DNA from: Candidatus Omnitrophota bacterium
Lineage (GTDB): Bacteria; Hinthialibacterota; Hinthialibacteria; OLB16
DNA length: 64,000 bases
Assembly (NCBI GenBank): GCA_020632575.1
Contig: JACKFH010000010.1
Coordinates: forward strand, 1-64,000
Direction of reading: 5' to 3'
Part shown: piece after piece, positions 62,407 through 64,000 of the stretch
Layout of the letters: each line of letters starts with the position of its first letter
Position numbering within the stretch: position 1 is the stretch's first letter
The notes under the pieces: model-generated
Seen by the model: only the letters and a program-made list of their open reading frames with translations
Database searches by the model: none
Told to the model about the DNA's origin: nothing
Translations under genes and position numbers: made by a program

Positions 62407-63435
62407 TCAAACCGATCCCTTCATATACTCCGCCACGAGCGCGATCTTCGCCTCCAGATCGGAGAGATCAATCGTCTCGATCGAGCTGTGAATGTATCGA
62501 GTCGGCAGCGAGAGCGTGATTGTTTTCGCTCCGTCATGTGCCCGCTGGATCGCGCCGCCATCGGTGCCGCCTCTGGTCAGGAGATTGGGTTGGTGCTTGA
62601 TCTTCTTCTTTTTGGCCAGCGCTTGGAACTCTTCATAGAGGGCTCGGTCAGTGATCAGGGATCCGTCTTTCACCGTCAACCCGACTCCCTCGCCGAGACG
62701 AGTGATCGCGTTCTCGGCCTCGACACCGGGCGTGTCGCAAGCCAGGGTGGTGTCGAGGGCGACTCCGATGTCTGGAGCAATCTGGTGCGCTGCGACCAGG
62801 GCGCCTCGGAGACCGACCTCCTCCTGGACAGAGAAAACAGCATAGACGTCGTCTTTGTTCTTCTTTGATTTCTTCAATGCCTGGATGAGGGTGTAAACCG
62901 CGGTCCGGTTATCGAGCGCTTTGCCGGTGACTCGATTTCCATACTGTTCGAGATCCCGGTGGATCACGACGGGGTCGCCAATCTCGACCAGTTTCTTCAC
63001 CTCTTTTACATCAAGGCCAAGATCGACATAGATCTTGTCGAGGGAGGGACTCTTCTTCCGGTCCTCATCGGATTGAACGTGAATCGGTTTGCACTTCCAC
63101 GAAACCACTCCAAGCAGCTCTTTCTTACCAAGAACCTTCACTCGTTGAACAATCGTATTCCTGGGATCATGCCCGCCGCAAGGATCGAGGATGAGAAATC
63201 CCTTGTCATCGATGTGCTGGACGATGAAACCGATCTCATCCATGTGAGAGGAGTACATGACCTTCTTCGGTTTCTTCGAGGTTCCCTTGCGATAGGCGAT
63301 CAGGTTTCCGAGGTTGTCGACCGTCATCTTGTCGACAACCCCTTTCAGTTCGCGCTGGACAATTTTACGGATGTTCTCCTCACGCCCGGGAATTCCGGGG
63401 GTCTCGGAGAGTTCTTTCAAGAGTTCGATTGACAC
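62407..63435 (-). CDS. M42-family metallo-aminopeptidase
   Basis: This 342-residue cytoplasmic peptidase forms large tetrahedral assemblies in its family and trims peptides. Metal and active-site residues are in SSHMDEIGFIVQ (His and Asp), GKALDNRTAV (Asp), VQEEVGLRGA (Glu pair), LACDTPG and LPTRYIHSS. Start is GTG with AGGAG six bases upstream. Some members were once annotated as endoglucanase. It lies 37 bases after the NHL-repeat gene on the same strand and ends before a terminator. Confidence 0.93.
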   Translation of the reverse strand: MSIELLKELSETPGIPGREENIRKIVQRELKGVVDKMTVDNLGNLIAYRKGTSKKPKKVMYSSHMDEIGFIVQHIDDKGFLILDPCGGHDPRNTIVQRVKVLGKKELLGVVSWKCKPIHVQSDEDRKKSPSLDKIYVDLGLDVKEVKKLVEIGDPVVIHRDLEQYGNRVTGKALDNRTAVYTLIQALKKSKKNKDDVYAVFSVQEEVGLRGALVAAHQIAPDIGVALDTTLACDTPGVEAENAITRLGEGVGLTVKDGSLITDRALYEEFQALAKKKKIKHQPNLLTRGGTDGGAIQRAHDGAKTITLSLPTRYIHSSIETIDLSDLEAKIALVAEYMKGSV

Positions 63436-63472
63436 AGATGACTCCTTTGGATTGGTGTAGCCGGAAGCCAGA

Positions 63473-64000
63473 TTAAGGCGCGGTCACCCGGTAGATTTGA
63501 TTGCGTGTTCGGTCCCCCATCCAGATCTTTCCTTCCGGGCCAACCAGGATGCCGATCGGCTCCCCATTCTGGACACTGTAGTTCTTGGCGGATTCGCCAT
63601 CGGGGGTGTAAATTCGAAACATCTTCTTCTTGGACATCGAAATGACAATGCGGCCATCGGGAAGGAAGTCGATGAAGGGCTCCATCCCCACCTTGTCGGT
63701 GTTCCAACCGGGAACCAGGATCATGTCTTTGAACCCGCCATTGGGTCGGAAGATTTGAATCCTTTCATTCCCGGTGTCGCAAACATACAGATTGCCATCC
63801 GGACCAAAGCGTAGGCCGACCGGTTCATCGAACTGTCCTTTGGAGATGCCTCGTTCTCCGATTGTGCGAACCTGTTTGCCCTCGCTGTCAAAGACTTTGA
63901 TATCGTGATGGCCAGTGTCGGAGATGTAGATCAGACCATCGGGGCCGACCGTGATCGCGCGCGGAAAAAAGAAGAGGTTGGGATAGGGGCGATCGACATT
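63473..64000 (-). CDS. NHL-repeat beta-propeller protein, N-terminus outside window
   Basis: The frame is open from the window edge, so 176 residues of the C-terminal part are seen and the start is missing. Repeat units of about 40-50 residues are visible: ITVGPDGLIYISDTGHHDIKVF, then LRFGPDGNLYVCDTGNERIQIF, then FIDFLPDGRIVISMSKKKMF, and a last ILVGPEGKIWMGDRTRNQIYRV. This is an NHL-type beta-propeller, usually exported and involved in binding rather than catalysis, though some are lyases or lactonases. An internal ATG at 63724 is not the start. Confidence 0.82.
   Translation of the reverse strand, partial: NVDRPYPNLFFFPRAITVGPDGLIYISDTGHHDIKVFDSEGKQVRTIGERGISKGQFDEPVGLRFGPDGNLYVCDTGNERIQIFRPNGGFKDMILVPGWNTDKVGMEPFIDFLPDGRIVISMSKKKMFRIYTPDGESAKNYSVQNGEPIGILVGPEGKIWMGDRTRNQIYRVTAP

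Noticed and set aside
1..64000. CRISPR arrays, tRNA, rRNA, prophage or transposase genes
   Set aside because: I looked for spaced direct repeats, tRNA-like cloverleaf ends and recombinase motifs and found none.

Overview
The window reads as chromosome of an uncultured, saccharolytic Gram-negative bacterium. LpxB, a BamE-like lipoprotein, a lipoprotein adaptor with an RND pump, MscS and many signal peptides imply an outer membrane and a periplasm. The set of families (GH172/DUF2961, repeated Gfo/Idh/MocA oxidoreductases, TIGR03067, DUF1573, HAF-type repeats, sulfatase-modifying-factor domains with a dockerin-like tail, Thr/Pro-rich secreted proteins) resembles PVC/FCB-type bacteria and candidate phyla such as Sumerlaeota or Hydrogenedentota. 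No ribosomal marker is present, so this placement is only an inference. No rRNA, tRNA, CRISPR, phage or transposase gene was seen.

Left part (1-12.4 kb): an L-fuconate dehydratase; a membrane-anchored spermidine-synthase-like gene broken by two frameshifts; a secreted GH172 enzyme; a large secreted three-module protein; and, on the minus strand, the homodimeric pyruvate dehydrogenase E1, a BamE-like lipoprotein with a small overlapping gene, and a Gfo/Idh/MocA dehydrogenase.

Middle-left (12.5-24.9 kb): groES-groEL, divergent from an RND efflux pair; then a fluoride channel with a haloacid-dehalogenase-like gene, an MscS channel, nadC, and an exported Pro/Cys-rich protein with a structured leader. 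From 24.9 to 33.2 kb lies a carbohydrate-oriented block: twin oxidoreductases (one with a Tat signal, one without), an exported beta-helix protein, a VTT membrane protein and a protein with two FGE-like domains.

Middle-right (33-44.5 kb): an inner-membrane-anchored small heat-shock protein, an exported GH5-like hydrolase overlapping a thiamine-diphosphate enzyme, then on the plus strand a methyltransferase, a PfkB sugar kinase, lpxB, a CHASE2-adenylate cyclase and a long DUF1573 protein.

Right part (44.5-64 kb): a stress and detoxification cluster (haloperoxidase-like hydrolase, NTF2-like protein, SDR, TIGR03067 protein, HxlR regulator, Ohr/OsmC, methyltransferase); an FGGY sugar kinase interrupted by three homopolymer frameshifts behind a palindromic operator candidate; a composite palindromic repeat; a bacterial sphingosine-1-phosphate lyase; a large ATPase-LuxR regulator; three tandem HAF-like exported paralogues; an NYN / carbon-nitrogen hydrolase / DMT transporter run; an M42 aminopeptidase; and an NHL-repeat protein cut by the window edge.

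The points most worth a second look are the Pro/Cys-rich exported protein and its leader, the HAF-like triplet, the fluoride channel-HAD pair, the anchored Hsp20 and the nested inverted-repeat element.
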